From: an uncultured Saprospiraceae bacterium
GTDB taxonomy: Bacteria; Bacteroidota; Bacteroidia; Chitinophagales; Saprospiraceae
Assembly: GCA_937944245.1 (NCBI GenBank)
Contig: CALDYY010000034.1
Coordinates: forward strand, 1-64,000
Direction of reading: 5' to 3'
DNA length: 64,000 bases
Positions 1-9,271 of this stretch are shown here, one piece after another. Under the pieces are notes generated by a model. It ran no database searches. It worked only from the letters and a program-made list of their open reading frames with translations, and was not told where the DNA came from. The stretch's first letter is position 1, and every line of letters starts with the position of its first letter. The position numbers were made by a program, and so were the translations under genes.

Positions 1-1053
1 TTGAATATTAGTACAACTATTCCAAATACAAATCTATTGCCAGAGGAAACTGTTTCGTTGGATTTAGGAGTCGATCTTCGCTTCCTAGATAACAGAGCAG
101 GTCTTGATTTGTCATATTACAAAACGAATTCAAGAAACCAACTTTTCTCCGTAGCATTACCCGTAGGTTCTGGTGCAGAGCAATTCTTTACAAATGGTGG
201 AGATGTTGAAAATAAAGGGATTGAAGCAATATTAACTTTAGTGCCTGTTAAGAAAAAAGATTTCAACTGGGAAATCATGTTCAACTTCACTAAGAATACC
301 AGTACCGTAGTTCAAATTAACGACGAGCGACCAAGTATTCAAGTAGCTTCTGACTTTTTGAGAGCTTTCCGAATAGAACAAGGTCGTCCTTTCGGTGAAG
401 TTTACTCTCGTGGATTCGCGAGAGACTCACAAGGAAGGATTATAGTTGGTGCGGATGGTTTGCCACAAGTTACTGCTGGCTTAACAACATTAGTCGCCAA
501 TTACAATCCTGACTGGTTGGGTGGTGTAAGAAATGCTATTAACTACAAAGATGTTTTCTTCAGCTTTTTGATTGACATACGACAAGGAGGTAGTGTTACT
601 TCTTTAACGAATGCTATTCTTTACGGTGATGGTTTGACTACACAAACATTAGCAGGTAGAAATACAAGTGCTGTATTCGGTCAAGGCGATTTCGCAGAAT
701 GGGGGACAGCAGTGAAAGAAGATGGTACACCAAATAATTTAGAGATGAACGTAGAGGCATTCTGGCAAAAAGTAGGTGGTAGAAATGCACCTGTCGGTGA
801 GGTATTTGCTAGAGATGCTTCCAATGTAAGATTAAGAGAATTAGTATTAGGCTATCGCATACCTATTAAAAACGGACCAATTTCCGCTGCTCGGTTGTCT
901 TTAGTGGGACGTAACTTATTCTTTTTATCGAACAAAGCCATAGACATTGACCCAGAGGTATTAGTAGGTACAGGAAAGGCAGGTGAAGGTTTTCAATCTT
1001 TTGGTCCACCAACCACTCGTTCCTTTGGAGTAAGTTTGGGATTAGATTTCTAA
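1..1053 (+). CDS. SusC/RagA-family TonB-dependent outer-membrane receptor, C-terminal part
   Basis: The left edge cuts this gene; only the last 350 residues are present, ending in a TAA stop. They look like the distal beta-barrel of a SusC/RagA receptor: alternating aromatic/polar strands, the segments NARVRELVLGYRIP-like (here SNVRLRELVLGYRIP) and LVGRNLFF near the end, and a final strand closing in Phe (GLDF), the usual C-terminal signature of outer-membrane barrel proteins. SusC proteins form a TonB-powered import channel capped by a SusD lipoprotein, and a SusD gene follows 135 bases downstream in the same direction. The substrate cannot be read from this part. The plug and TonB box lie outside the window, so the apparent TTG at base 1 is not a real start. 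Confidence 0.93.
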   Translation: MNISTTIPNTNLLPEETVSLDLGVDLRFLDNRAGLDLSYYKTNSRNQLFSVALPVGSGAEQFFTNGGDVENKGIEAILTLVPVKKKDFNWEIMFNFTKNTSTVVQINDERPSIQVASDFLRAFRIEQGRPFGEVYSRGFARDSQGRIIVGADGLPQVTAGLTTLVANYNPDWLGGVRNAINYKDVFFSFLIDIRQGGSVTSLTNAILYGDGLTTQTLAGRNTSAVFGQGDFAEWGTAVKEDGTPNNLEMNVEAFWQKVGGRNAPVGEVFARDASNVRLRELVLGYRIPIKNGPISAARLSLVGRNLFFLSNKAIDIDPEVLVGTGKAGEGFQSFGPPTTRSFGVSLGLDF

Positions 1054-1188
1054 TTTTTAACATAATATTAGATAGATTACACATTTTCAATGTTTTATAA
1101 CTAAAATTTTACAATTAAAATATGTAATTTGTCCAATATTAAAAATAATTTTATCTTAATTATTAATGTAAGTTTAAAATATTCCATA

Positions 1189-2763
1189 ATGATAACAAAA
1201 ATGAGATACCTCCTATTTATAGCCATCGTTGGGCTTTTGAGTGGATGTACTAAAAATTTTGAAGAAATTAACACTCGCCCAGATGCACTTATTGCTAGTA
1301 AGGTTGACGTCTCCTTACTAGGACAAGGTTTCGCCAATGCACAATATAATACTGTGAATGGTTTGCACTGGAGATTCCAGATTTCAGAAAACTTATTTTC
1401 TGATTTATACTGTCAGTATTTTGCTACTACGGCAGCCAATTTTGACTCTGACCGCTATGTTGAGGTAGGACGTTGGAGCGACTTAGCTTGGGGTTCTTTC
1501 TATGGACAAGCCGCACCAGCAATAAAATTTGTGGAGGATTTTGCTGCTGAAAACAAACTAGCAGAAGAAGAAGCCATAGCCAAAATCTGGAAAGTATATG
1601 GTTACCATAGAATCACGGATTACTGGGGACCAGTGATTTACTCACAGTTTGGTAATGGACAAACAAGCGTAAAATACGACACGCAGGAGGAAATATATAG
1701 AAGTTTCTTTCCAACTTTAGATGCTGCAGTAAACACTTTGAAAAGTACATCTAAAACAAATGTGTTTGGCAGTAATGATCAAATCTTTAATGGTCAAGTA
1801 GGCAAATGGATAAAATTTGCTAACTCACTAAGATTGCGCCTAGCTATGCGTATTCGATTTGCTGACCCTGCGTTAGCAAAAGCGGAAGCAGAAAAGGCAG
1901 TTGCAGGTGGTTTGATGGATTCTAACGCGGATAATGCTTATATGCTTACGACATTAAATTCTATGAATCCATTTACAACAATTACCAACTGGGGTGAGTT
2001 CAGAATGAGTGCTTTAATGGAAAGTATATTGGTTGGTTACGAAGACCCTAGAACTGGTTTTTATTTTAGTCCTGCTGCCAATGGTGATACAGATGGCGAT
2101 GGTTTTCCTTACGAGGGTTTAAGAAACGGTCAACCTAAGGTGGATAAGACACCTGCTATTAATGCTACTAATTCTGATGTTGGACAAAGTTGGTTACCTC
2201 CAGGAAAAGGTGGCACCAATCCACCAATTCTAATAATGACTGCTGCTGAATCATTTTTCTTACGTGCGGAAGGTGCACTAGAAGGTTGGAATATGGGTGG
2301 AACAGCAAAAGACCTCTACGAAATGGGAATTAGAATGTCCATGAAAGATAGAATAAATGCACCAGATGCAGCAATTGATGCCTACATTGCTAGTACAGCT
2401 ACACCAAAGGCAGCAGATCCAAACTCACCACCAACAACAAATATTCCTGTAGCATTTGATGTTAATGGAGGTAAGGAACGCCAGCTAGAGCAAATCATTA
2501 CGCAGAAGTGGTTGGCGCTTTATCCAGATGGTTGGGAGGCGTTTGCAGAAGTGCGAAGAACGGGCTATCCTAAACTTTATCCATTGGTGGAATCTGAAAA
2601 TCCAAATTTACCCGCTAATGCTATCTTTAGAAAGATGACTTATGTTACGGGCGAGTTAAACAATAACAAAGCAGCAGTAGAGGTTGCAAAACAGCTACCA
2701 GAATTAGCAAGTAGAGGTGGAGATAAAAACAGTACCAGAGTTTGGTGGGATGCCAAGAAATAG
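1189..2763 (+). CDS. SusD/RagB-family nutrient-binding outer-membrane lipoprotein
   Basis: A 524-residue lipoprotein that would sit as the lid on the SusC receptor just upstream and bind glycan or peptide substrate at the cell surface. The ATG at 1189 (or 1201) is chosen because it gives a lipoprotein signal ending in the lipobox LLSGC; an upstream TTG at 1129 would only add residues before the signal. The body is alpha-helical and SusD_2-like: FSDLYCQYFATT near the N-terminus, TPR-like helices such as WIKFANSLRLRLAMRI, and a typical C-terminal QKWLALYPDGWEAFAEVRRTGYP. The SusC-SusD order and spacing are canonical. A hairpin terminator follows, so the pair probably forms its own transcript. 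Confidence 0.93.
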   Translation: MITKMRYLLFIAIVGLLSGCTKNFEEINTRPDALIASKVDVSLLGQGFANAQYNTVNGLHWRFQISENLFSDLYCQYFATTAANFDSDRYVEVGRWSDLAWGSFYGQAAPAIKFVEDFAAENKLAEEEAIAKIWKVYGYHRITDYWGPVIYSQFGNGQTSVKYDTQEEIYRSFFPTLDAAVNTLKSTSKTNVFGSNDQIFNGQVGKWIKFANSLRLRLAMRIRFADPALAKAEAEKAVAGGLMDSNADNAYMLTTLNSMNPFTTITNWGEFRMSALMESILVGYEDPRTGFYFSPAANGDTDGDGFPYEGLRNGQPKVDKTPAINATNSDVGQSWLPPGKGGTNPPILIMTAAESFFLRAEGALEGWNMGGTAKDLYEMGIRMSMKDRINAPDAAIDAYIASTATPKAADPNSPPTTNIPVAFDVNGGKERQLEQIITQKWLALYPDGWEAFAEVRRTGYPKLYPLVESENPNLPANAIFRKMTYVTGELNNNKAAVEVAKQLPELASRGGDKNSTRVWWDAKK

Positions 2764-2790
2764 GAATTGAAAAATTTATAACTATCAAAT

Positions 2791-2822
2791 TGAGCAGAAA
2801 TCGTTTCTTTGGTTTCTGCTCA
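2791..2822 (+). terminator. Hairpin terminator after susD
   Basis: A perfect 10-base inverted repeat (TGAGCAGAAA at 2791-2800, TTTCTGCTCA at 2813-2822) with a 12-base loop, 27 bases after the susD stop. No long T-run follows, as is common in Bacteroidota. It separates susCD from the FG-GAP gene. Confidence 0.65.
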
Positions 2823-2889
2823 ACTTGTTTAAATGACTGATATTTTATTCAAAATAAATTTATCTTGGTAGCAGAAATTTTCAATCATT

Positions 2890-5800
2890 ATGCGTCTTTT
2901 GTCAACCTGTCTTTTTTTCCTCGTTTTACTTTCCTGTAATAATAATTCAAATTCTTTTTTCGACAAGATTCCTGCTTCTAAAACAAATATTACGTTTAAG
3001 AATACACTTCAAGAATCAGAACAATTCAACGTGCTTAATTACGGCTATTTTTATAACGGCGGAGGAGTAGCAGTGGGCGACATCAACAATGATGGACTTC
3101 CCGATATTTATTTCACAGGCAACATGGTTGCAAGTCATTTATATCTTAATCAAGGAAATCTAAAATTCAAAAATATTGCTAAGGATGCGAAAGTTACTGC
3201 TGCTGGTCTCTGGAACACAGGCGTAACGATGGCAGATGTAAATGGCGATGGTTGGTTGGATATTTACGTTTGTCGTTCAGCCGCTAATGCGTTAGATGCG
3301 CGCAGAAATTTACTATTCATTAATAATAAAGACCTTACTTTTACAGAAAGTGCTACGCAGTACGGCATAGATGACCCTGGATATTCCACACAAGCACTAT
3401 TTTTCGACTATGACCAAGATGGTGATTTAGATTTGTATGTGTTAAATCATTCCGTGCAGGAATTTGCAGGATTCAGTCGGCAAATTGCCAATTTTAAGCA
3501 ACGCAATAATCCTATTTATGGGGATCGTCTCTATCGAAATGACGGAGAAAAATTTATAGATGTAACAGAACAATCCGGTATTTTGAGTAATATATTAGGC
3601 TTTGGTCTTGGTGTTGCTGCTGAGGATTTTAATAATGATGGTTGGTTGGATATTTATATTTCTAACGACTATAATGAACAGGATTATCTTTACATCAATC
3701 AGCAAGATGGTACTTTTAAAGAAACACTTGCTCAATATATTGACCAGACTAGTTTGTTCTCCATGGGTTCAGATGTTGCTGATATCAATAATGACGGCTT
3801 TCCTGAAATTTTCTCACTCGATATGTTGCCCGAGGGCTATGAACGTCAAAAAACAACATCCGGTGCAGACAATTACAACAAAAAACAATCGCTGTTTGAG
3901 CAAGGTTTTTACCATCAGACTATGCGCAATATGCTACACCTCAACAATGGTAATGGTACATTTAGTGAAATTGGGCAGTTAGCAGGTGTACATGCTACGG
4001 ATTGGAGTTGGGCAGCTTTAATCAACGACTTTGATTTGGATAGTTATAAGGATATTTTTATAACGAATGGATATAAAAGGGATTATACTAATATGGACTT
4101 TATGGCTTATGCTGCCGATGCACAAATAAAAAGTCAGCAAAATAAAGCCACCACCAATGACATCGTTCAAGATTTGATTGCAAATATGCCTTCCATTGAA
4201 GAACCCAATTATATGTTCCACAATAACGGTAATCTTACCTTTACAAACAAAGCTAAAGCGTGGGGATTGGGTGAAGCCTCTCTATCTAATGGAGCGGCAT
4301 ACGCTGATTTAGACAATGATGGGGATTTAGACTTGATTGTTAATCAGGTGAATGCGCCAGCGAGTATTTATAGAAATAATGCCAATGAACTTACCAGCAA
4401 TAATTACCTAAAAATAAAACTTCGAGGCAGTAAAAAAAATACATTCGGCATTGGTACAAAGGTTACGTTATTCCTTGATAATCAAAAATTAACGCAAAGG
4501 TTAATGCCCACTAGAGGTTATCAATCGGCTGTTGAACCTGTGATGACTTTTGGCGTAGGCGAAGCAACAATAATTCCTAAAATTGTGATTGAATGGTACG
4601 ACGGCAAGAAGCAGCAACTCGAAAATATAACTGTTAATCAGTTAATAGAAATTGATTATGCACCAAATTTAGAAAACCTAGAGTCTATAGCTTCAATACC
4701 TCTATTTTCTGGAGACCCATTAATATTAGATTTTAAACATCAGGAAAACAATTTCAATGATTTTGACCGTCAACCTTTGCTCTTGCACATGTACTCTACG
4801 CAAGGACCCAAGCTATGTAAAGGCGATGTGAACGGCGATGGGTTAGATGATTTTTTTGTAGGTGGGGCTAAAGGACAAGTTGGGCAGATTTTCTTACAGC
4901 AATCTAGTGGTTCATTTCAAATCAAAGTAAATTCATCCTTTGAAGTGGATAAATTAGCAGAAGATTTGGGCTGTACATTCTTTGATGCTAATGGAGATGG
5001 CTATTTAGACCTCTATGTTTGTGCCGGAGGTAGTGAATTTTTACCTGATGCCTTCGATTTACAAGATAGGCTCTATATCAATGACGGCAAAGGAAATTTT
5101 AAAAAAGGAGTGCTACCCGCTATGCTTACGAGTACATCTTGTGTAAGTGCAGCAGATTTTGACAATGACGGCGACCTTGATCTTTTTGTAGGGGGCAGGT
5201 TAATTCCCACTCAATATCCTGTGCGTCCAAGAAGCTATCTATTAGAAAATGATGGTAAAGGCAATTTCAAGGATGTAACTGCCCAACTAGCTCCTGAGTT
5301 GGCAACAATCGGTATGATAACTGCTGCCGAATGGCAAGACCTTAATTTAGATGGGCAATTAGATCTGATATTGCTAGGCGAATGGATGCCCATAACCATT
5401 TTTAGCCAACGAAGTGGGCAACTAAAGCTAATAGAAAATAGTGCATTTGAGCAAACTTATGGTTGGTGGACAGCACTCGCTACTGCGGATATGGATGGCG
5501 ATGGCGATTTGGATATTATTGCTGGTAATTTTGGCTGGAATACGCAACTCAAGGCAAGTAAAGAAAATCCATTAGCACTTTTTACCGCCGATTTCGGTCA
5601 AACAAATATACTTCATCCAATACCAGCCGTATCGCAAAATAATCAGTTCTTTCCTTTACTTTATCGAGATGACTTAGTGCAGCAAATACCTAGTTTAAAG
5701 AAAAATTATCTTCAATATGCCAGCTATGCTAAAGCAAGTTTGAATGACTTATTCGGAGAAATGGTAGCGCAAGCCGACTACCTGTCTGTCAATAATTTGG

Positions 5801-6168
5801 CAAGTTGTTATCTTGAAAACAAAGGTGATTTTAATTTTGAGGTGCGTCCATTACCTTTAATGGCTCAGATTGCTCCGGTTTATGCTATTGAAACAATAGA
5901 CATCAATAAAGATGGGCACTTAGATATTTTGCTTGGAGGTAATTTTACGGAAAGTCGTGTACAATTTGGTCGTCATAATGCAAGCAAAGGGACGATTCTA
6001 CTAGGAGACAGTAAAGGTAATTTTTTCTACTTTCCAGATAACACTGCCGAATGGCAAATTAAAGGTAACATTAGAGATTTTGAATTGCTTCGCACAAAAG
6101 ACAATGGATTGTTGTTAATGGTAGCAAGAAACAATGAGCAACTTTTACAGTACACTATAAAAGAATAA
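2890..6168 (+). CDS. Large FG-GAP/VCBS-repeat lipoprotein with ASPIC domain (CRTAC1 family)
   Basis: A 1092-residue protein starting with a lipoprotein signal (cysteine at residue 16 after LLS). It carries many calcium-binding-type FG-GAP/VCBS repeats of the form DxNxDGxxD: residues about 55-460, for example DINNDGLPDIYF, DVNGDGWLDIYV and DQDGDLDLYV, and again about 640-1060. Between the blocks, at about residues 505-590, lies an ASPIC/UnbV domain (YLKIKLRG, then GIGTKVTL, and a VIEWYDGKKQQLENI end). Such two-block VCBS lipoproteins are frequent next to SusCD genes in Bacteroidota and are thought to act at the cell surface in adhesion or substrate binding; no enzyme motif is visible. The beta-propeller fold is inferred from the repeats; substrate and partner are unknown. 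Confidence 0.85.
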   Translation: MRLLSTCLFFLVLLSCNNNSNSFFDKIPASKTNITFKNTLQESEQFNVLNYGYFYNGGGVAVGDINNDGLPDIYFTGNMVASHLYLNQGNLKFKNIAKDAKVTAAGLWNTGVTMADVNGDGWLDIYVCRSAANALDARRNLLFINNKDLTFTESATQYGIDDPGYSTQALFFDYDQDGDLDLYVLNHSVQEFAGFSRQIANFKQRNNPIYGDRLYRNDGEKFIDVTEQSGILSNILGFGLGVAAEDFNNDGWLDIYISNDYNEQDYLYINQQDGTFKETLAQYIDQTSLFSMGSDVADINNDGFPEIFSLDMLPEGYERQKTTSGADNYNKKQSLFEQGFYHQTMRNMLHLNNGNGTFSEIGQLAGVHATDWSWAALINDFDLDSYKDIFITNGYKRDYTNMDFMAYAADAQIKSQQNKATTNDIVQDLIANMPSIEEPNYMFHNNGNLTFTNKAKAWGLGEASLSNGAAYADLDNDGDLDLIVNQVNAPASIYRNNANELTSNNYLKIKLRGSKKNTFGIGTKVTLFLDNQKLTQRLMPTRGYQSAVEPVMTFGVGEATIIPKIVIEWYDGKKQQLENITVNQLIEIDYAPNLENLESIASIPLFSGDPLILDFKHQENNFNDFDRQPLLLHMYSTQGPKLCKGDVNGDGLDDFFVGGAKGQVGQIFLQQSSGSFQIKVNSSFEVDKLAEDLGCTFFDANGDGYLDLYVCAGGSEFLPDAFDLQDRLYINDGKGNFKKGVLPAMLTSTSCVSAADFDNDGDLDLFVGGRLIPTQYPVRPRSYLLENDGKGNFKDVTAQLAPELATIGMITAAEWQDLNLDGQLDLILLGEWMPITIFSQRSGQLKLIENSAFEQTYGWWTALATADMDGDGDLDIIAGNFGWNTQLKASKENPLALFTADFGQTNILHPIPAVSQNNQFFPLLYRDDLVQQIPSLKKNYLQYASYAKASLNDLFGEMVAQADYLSVNNLASCYLENKGDFNFEVRPLPLMAQIAPVYAIETIDINKDGHLDILLGGNFTESRVQFGRHNASKGTILLGDSKGNFFYFPDNTAEWQIKGNIRDFELLRTKDNGLLLMVARNNEQLLQYTIKE

Positions 6169-6256
6169 CGTTAACTACACAATGATAATGCAACCAATTT
6201 CACTACTTTAGCGTTTAGAACAAGTCAATGCCATTTGACCTAAAACTATTTACACT

Positions 6257-7468
6257 TTGACATTTAGAGAATTAAACTTAGACGAACGATTGTTAGACGG
6301 CTTGGATTCTATGGGCTTTGAAAAAGCAACACCTATCCAAGAGCAAGCCATTCCTATTATTTTAGCTGGAAAAGACCTCATAGCTTGTGCACAAACAGGT
6401 ACAGGAAAAACAGCCGCTTTTTTATTGCCTATTTTACACCAATTAACTAGGCAACCTCGTGAAGGTATTAGTACACTCATACTTGTTCCGACACGCGAGT
6501 TGGCAATGCAAATTGATGAGCAACTTGAAGCCTTTGCCTACTTTACTGAAGTAAGTTCTATTCCTATCTACGGAGGGCAAAGCAAAGATTCATTCGAGCA
6601 AGAAAAAAAAGCACTAACCACAGGAGCAGATATTATTATAGCTACGCCTGGGCGTTTAACAGCCCATCTTAATTTGGGCTACGTTAAATTTCAGGATATA
6701 AAATACTTTATCCTTGACGAAGCCGACCGAATGTTGGATATGGGTTTCATCAATGCCATACAAAGTATTTCTAAATTCTTGCCACAAAAGAGACAAACAC
6801 TTTTATTTTCAGCAACTATGGCTTCTAAAATCAAGAAGTTTGCACAAACTATTTTGAGTGAACCTGAATTTATTAGCCTTGCAGTATCTAAACCCGCTGA
6901 GAATATTTTACAAGCAGTTTATCAAGTTAATGAATACCAGAAACTAGCTTTATTGGAGTATGTACTCAATCCTTCCAGAAGCAAAGAAGGCTTAGTTTTA
7001 ATTTTTTCTTCTTCCAAAATTGGGACGAAAGAAATTGCTCACGCACTTACCAGAAAAGGATTAGAAGTAGCAGAAATGCACTCCGACTTGAAACAAGAAG
7101 ATAGGAAACAGGTGTTGCGCAAATTTGAAAATGGACAAATTCAAATTTTAGTAGCCACTGATATTTTGTCGAGAGGGATTGATGTAGACGGTATTCAATT
7201 AGTCATCAATTACGATATGCCACCTGACCCAGAAGATTACATCCACAGAATCGGACGAACAGCGCGCGCTGAATCCACAGGTACTGCTATTTCTTTCATC
7301 ACGCGCCGCGATAAGCAACGATTGGAAAAAGTGGAGCGGTTGATGGAGAAAAAAGTCCATATACTCGCATTGCCTAAGTCCATTGCAGATATGCCAGCAC
7401 CAGAGCGGGATAAAAATAGTGATAATCGCTCCAGAACGAAGCGACCAGTAGAACGCCAAAAACGCTAA
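6257..7468 (+). CDS. DEAD-box ATP-dependent RNA helicase (RhlE-like)
   Basis: A 403-residue DEAD-box helicase that would unwind RNA duplexes in ribosome assembly or mRNA decay. Motifs run in order: Q motif GFEKATPIQ (residues 20-28), motif I AQTGTGKT (45-52), Ia PTRELAMQ, TPGRL, II DEAD near residue 154, III SAT, then the C-terminal RecA domain with ATDILSRGIDV and HRIGRTAR. The tail is short and basic. The start is a TTG at 6257: the next in-frame ATG (6314) would remove the conserved upstream Phe and half of the Q motif, and the ATG at 6228 is out of frame and stops at 6260. The stop overlaps that of the convergent downstream gene by a few bases. Confidence 0.93.
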   Translation: MTFRELNLDERLLDGLDSMGFEKATPIQEQAIPIILAGKDLIACAQTGTGKTAAFLLPILHQLTRQPREGISTLILVPTRELAMQIDEQLEAFAYFTEVSSIPIYGGQSKDSFEQEKKALTTGADIIIATPGRLTAHLNLGYVKFQDIKYFILDEADRMLDMGFINAIQSISKFLPQKRQTLLFSATMASKIKKFAQTILSEPEFISLAVSKPAENILQAVYQVNEYQKLALLEYVLNPSRSKEGLVLIFSSSKIGTKEIAHALTRKGLEVAEMHSDLKQEDRKQVLRKFENGQIQILVATDILSRGIDVDGIQLVINYDMPPDPEDYIHRIGRTARAESTGTAISFITRRDKQRLEKVERLMEKKVHILALPKSIADMPAPERDKNSDNRSRTKRPVERQKR

Positions 7469-8295
7469 TGTATCAAAATTACGTTAGCGACCTTTCGTTC
7501 TCCCGCTGCATCAAATGTTCTGTTATCAGAAGGATGATTTACTACGCCTTTGCCTTGTAACCAAAGTGTAGTAGAACCGCCTCCGTCTAAATTAATGGCG
7601 TTTACACATTTTAATCCTTGCAGCAAATCGCTTACCTCAAATAAAGACATTCCTTGCGATTCTGCATTTCTTCCATCAATGGTAAGGAGTAATGTTTTGC
7701 CGCTTTTGAGTGTGCAAGCACAAGTTCTAGGATGCCTATTACTGTTGAATGCTTTATCCTCTAGTGGCATTTTCTTTCTATCTTTAAGCAGTAGTGGTCC
7801 TGTGTAAAGTACATCGTCATAGTTTTCTGGATGCTCAAAAAATAGAGCATTACTATCAGACACCACATGAAGCCTTTTGTTTTCGTCAATGGCGATACAA
7901 CTTTGTGTTAGGTCGTTGGCAGAGGTAGTATTTTGATTGATAACTTCGTCCTGCACCTTCATAAAGGTTACAGAACCGCCTGCCTTCATGTCAAAAAAGC
8001 CAGCGTTGACAGCAGCTAAAGCATTTTTTTCTTGTCCAAATTGACTAGTAGGTTTTAGTATCGCTGTTTCGTAAACCAAAGATAGTTCTCTTTTCTTGCT
8101 TACTTTTAACACATTTATATATTGTTTGGAATCAAAAAGTTGGTTGGTATGCACGTATTTCAATACGAGTCCTTTATTTATTTTTTCGCGTTGCCAATCT
8201 AATTTTTTCAAATTTGGTATTTGTTGGCTATGCAAGAAGTTAACTGCACAACAAGAAAATACAAGTAATATACTTAAGTGTAAAAATAATTTCAT
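7465..8295 (-). CDS. Secreted phosphodiester glycosidase (NAGPA-domain) family protein
   Basis: A 276-residue exported protein with an N-terminal hydrophobic signal (MKLFLHLSILLVFSCC...). Its core matches the NAGPA/DUF2233 family, named for the human enzyme that uncovers mannose-6-phosphate by removing GlcNAc from a phosphodiester. Characteristic stretches are AAVNAGFFDM, LLLTIDGR, NAINLDGGGSTTLW and a closing ERKVANVILI. In bacteria the domain acts on sugar-phosphodiester linkages in envelope or exopolysaccharide material; the exact substrate is not readable here. It is convergent with the helicase gene (stop codons overlap) and divergent from the hydrolase gene at 8433. A lipoprotein form is possible because of the Cys pair, but the lipobox is poor. 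Confidence 0.85.
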   Translation of the reverse strand: MKLFLHLSILLVFSCCAVNFLHSQQIPNLKKLDWQREKINKGLVLKYVHTNQLFDSKQYINVLKVSKKRELSLVYETAILKPTSQFGQEKNALAAVNAGFFDMKAGGSVTFMKVQDEVINQNTTSANDLTQSCIAIDENKRLHVVSDSNALFFEHPENYDDVLYTGPLLLKDRKKMPLEDKAFNSNRHPRTCACTLKSGKTLLLTIDGRNAESQGMSLFEVSDLLQGLKCVNAINLDGGGSTTLWLQGKGVVNHPSDNRTFDAAGERKVANVILIH

Positions 8296-8398
8296 AGATA
8301 ACTTGACTTTTTTACTGTTCTAACGTCAAAAGTAGGTATAATATCGTCTGCCAAAGCATTAATTTTAGGTAATGTCTCGATTTTGTATTCAAAAAAAC

Positions 8399-8406
8399 TA
8401 ATTTTG
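8399..8406 (+). promoter_or_regulatory. Predicted -7 element (TAnnTTTG) for the alpha/beta hydrolase gene
   Basis: TAATTTTG matches the Bacteroidota sigma-A -7 consensus exactly and lies 26 bases before the ATG at 8433. A TTTG occurs upstream at 8382 but is too close (13 bases) to be an ideal -33 element, so confidence is moderate. Confidence 0.4.
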
Positions 8407-8432
8407 GCAGTCTTATTAATTATTTTCATACA

Positions 8433-9194
8433 ATGGAATATCAAGTTATTCAAGAAGGCAGATTCAATTATATAGAATCGCAAGGAGGGAAAGAGCATTT
8501 ACTGCTTTTACATGGTTTGTTTGGTGCATTGAGCAACTTTGAAGGTATTATAAATGCCTTCAAAGGAAAATATAATGTGGTTGTTCCTATTTTACCCATA
8601 TTTGATTTGCCGCCTCAAGAAGTTTCTTTAGAAGAACTCGTTAAGTATGTCCACGAATTTGTAGCTTTCAAGCAATATGACAAAGTACATGTAGTAGGAA
8701 ACTCACTTGGTGGACACTTAGCATTGCTATACACTCTGGAACATCCTGAAAAAGTAAGCTCTATCACTTTAACGGGTAGCTCTGGGCTTTTTGAAAGTGC
8801 TATTGGAAGCAGTTTCCCTCAACGCGAAAGTTACGAATTTGTAAAAGCAAAAACAGAAGCTACTTTTTACGACCCTAAAATTGCAACAAAAGAATTAGTG
8901 GACGAAGTGTTTGACATTGTGAATAATAGGAATAAAACGCTAGCAGTTATTTACACGGCTCGTTCTGCCATAAGAAATAATTTAGAGGATAAACTTAATC
9001 AAATTCAATGTCCGACGCTACTCATTTGGGGAAATCAGGACACCATTACGCCACCTTTTGTTGGTGAAAAATTTAATCAACTTATTGTTAACTCGACTTT
9101 ACATTTCATTGATAAATGTGGTCATGCACCAATGATGGAGCATCCAGAGTTATTTAATAAATACTTAGGGGAGTTTCTGGAAGGAATTAACTAG
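8433..9194 (+). CDS. Alpha/beta-hydrolase fold protein
   Basis: A 253-residue cytoplasmic alpha/beta hydrolase with no signal peptide. The HG oxyanion motif is HGLFG (residues 27-31), the nucleophile Ser91 lies in GNSLGG, the acid is the Asp of WGNQDTITP, and the catalytic His is in CGHAPMMEHPE near the end. It belongs to the broad MhpC/BioH-like group of small esterases and C-C hydrolases; the substrate cannot be inferred. The gene stands alone between a divergent secreted glycosidase and a convergent ilvE, with a strong hairpin downstream. Confidence 0.88.
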   Translation: MEYQVIQEGRFNYIESQGGKEHLLLLHGLFGALSNFEGIINAFKGKYNVVVPILPIFDLPPQEVSLEELVKYVHEFVAFKQYDKVHVVGNSLGGHLALLYTLEHPEKVSSITLTGSSGLFESAIGSSFPQRESYEFVKAKTEATFYDPKIATKELVDEVFDIVNNRNKTLAVIYTARSAIRNNLEDKLNQIQCPTLLIWGNQDTITPPFVGEKFNQLIVNSTLHFIDKCGHAPMMEHPELFNKYLGEFLEGIN

Positions 9195-9208
9195 TAACTA
9201 GTATGGAA

Positions 9209-9253
9209 CATAAGATTTACAGAGATTTTTTAAAATCTCTATAAATCTTATGT
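9209..9253. terminator. Bidirectional hairpin terminator between hydrolase and ilvE
   Basis: A long inverted repeat: the ACATAAGATTTA arm, then AGAGATTTT, mirrored by AAAATCTCT and TAAATCTTATGT. The stem is about 20 base pairs with one bulge, and AT-rich flanks serve both strands. It lies exactly between two convergent genes, so it probably terminates both. Confidence 0.75.
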
Positions 9254-9271
9254 ATTTTCACTAGAGAATTG

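Noticed and set aside
3602-3982. A 126-codon frame on the plus strand inside the FG-GAP gene
   Set aside because: It lies wholly within the well-supported 1092-residue gene and reads as an out-of-frame shadow.
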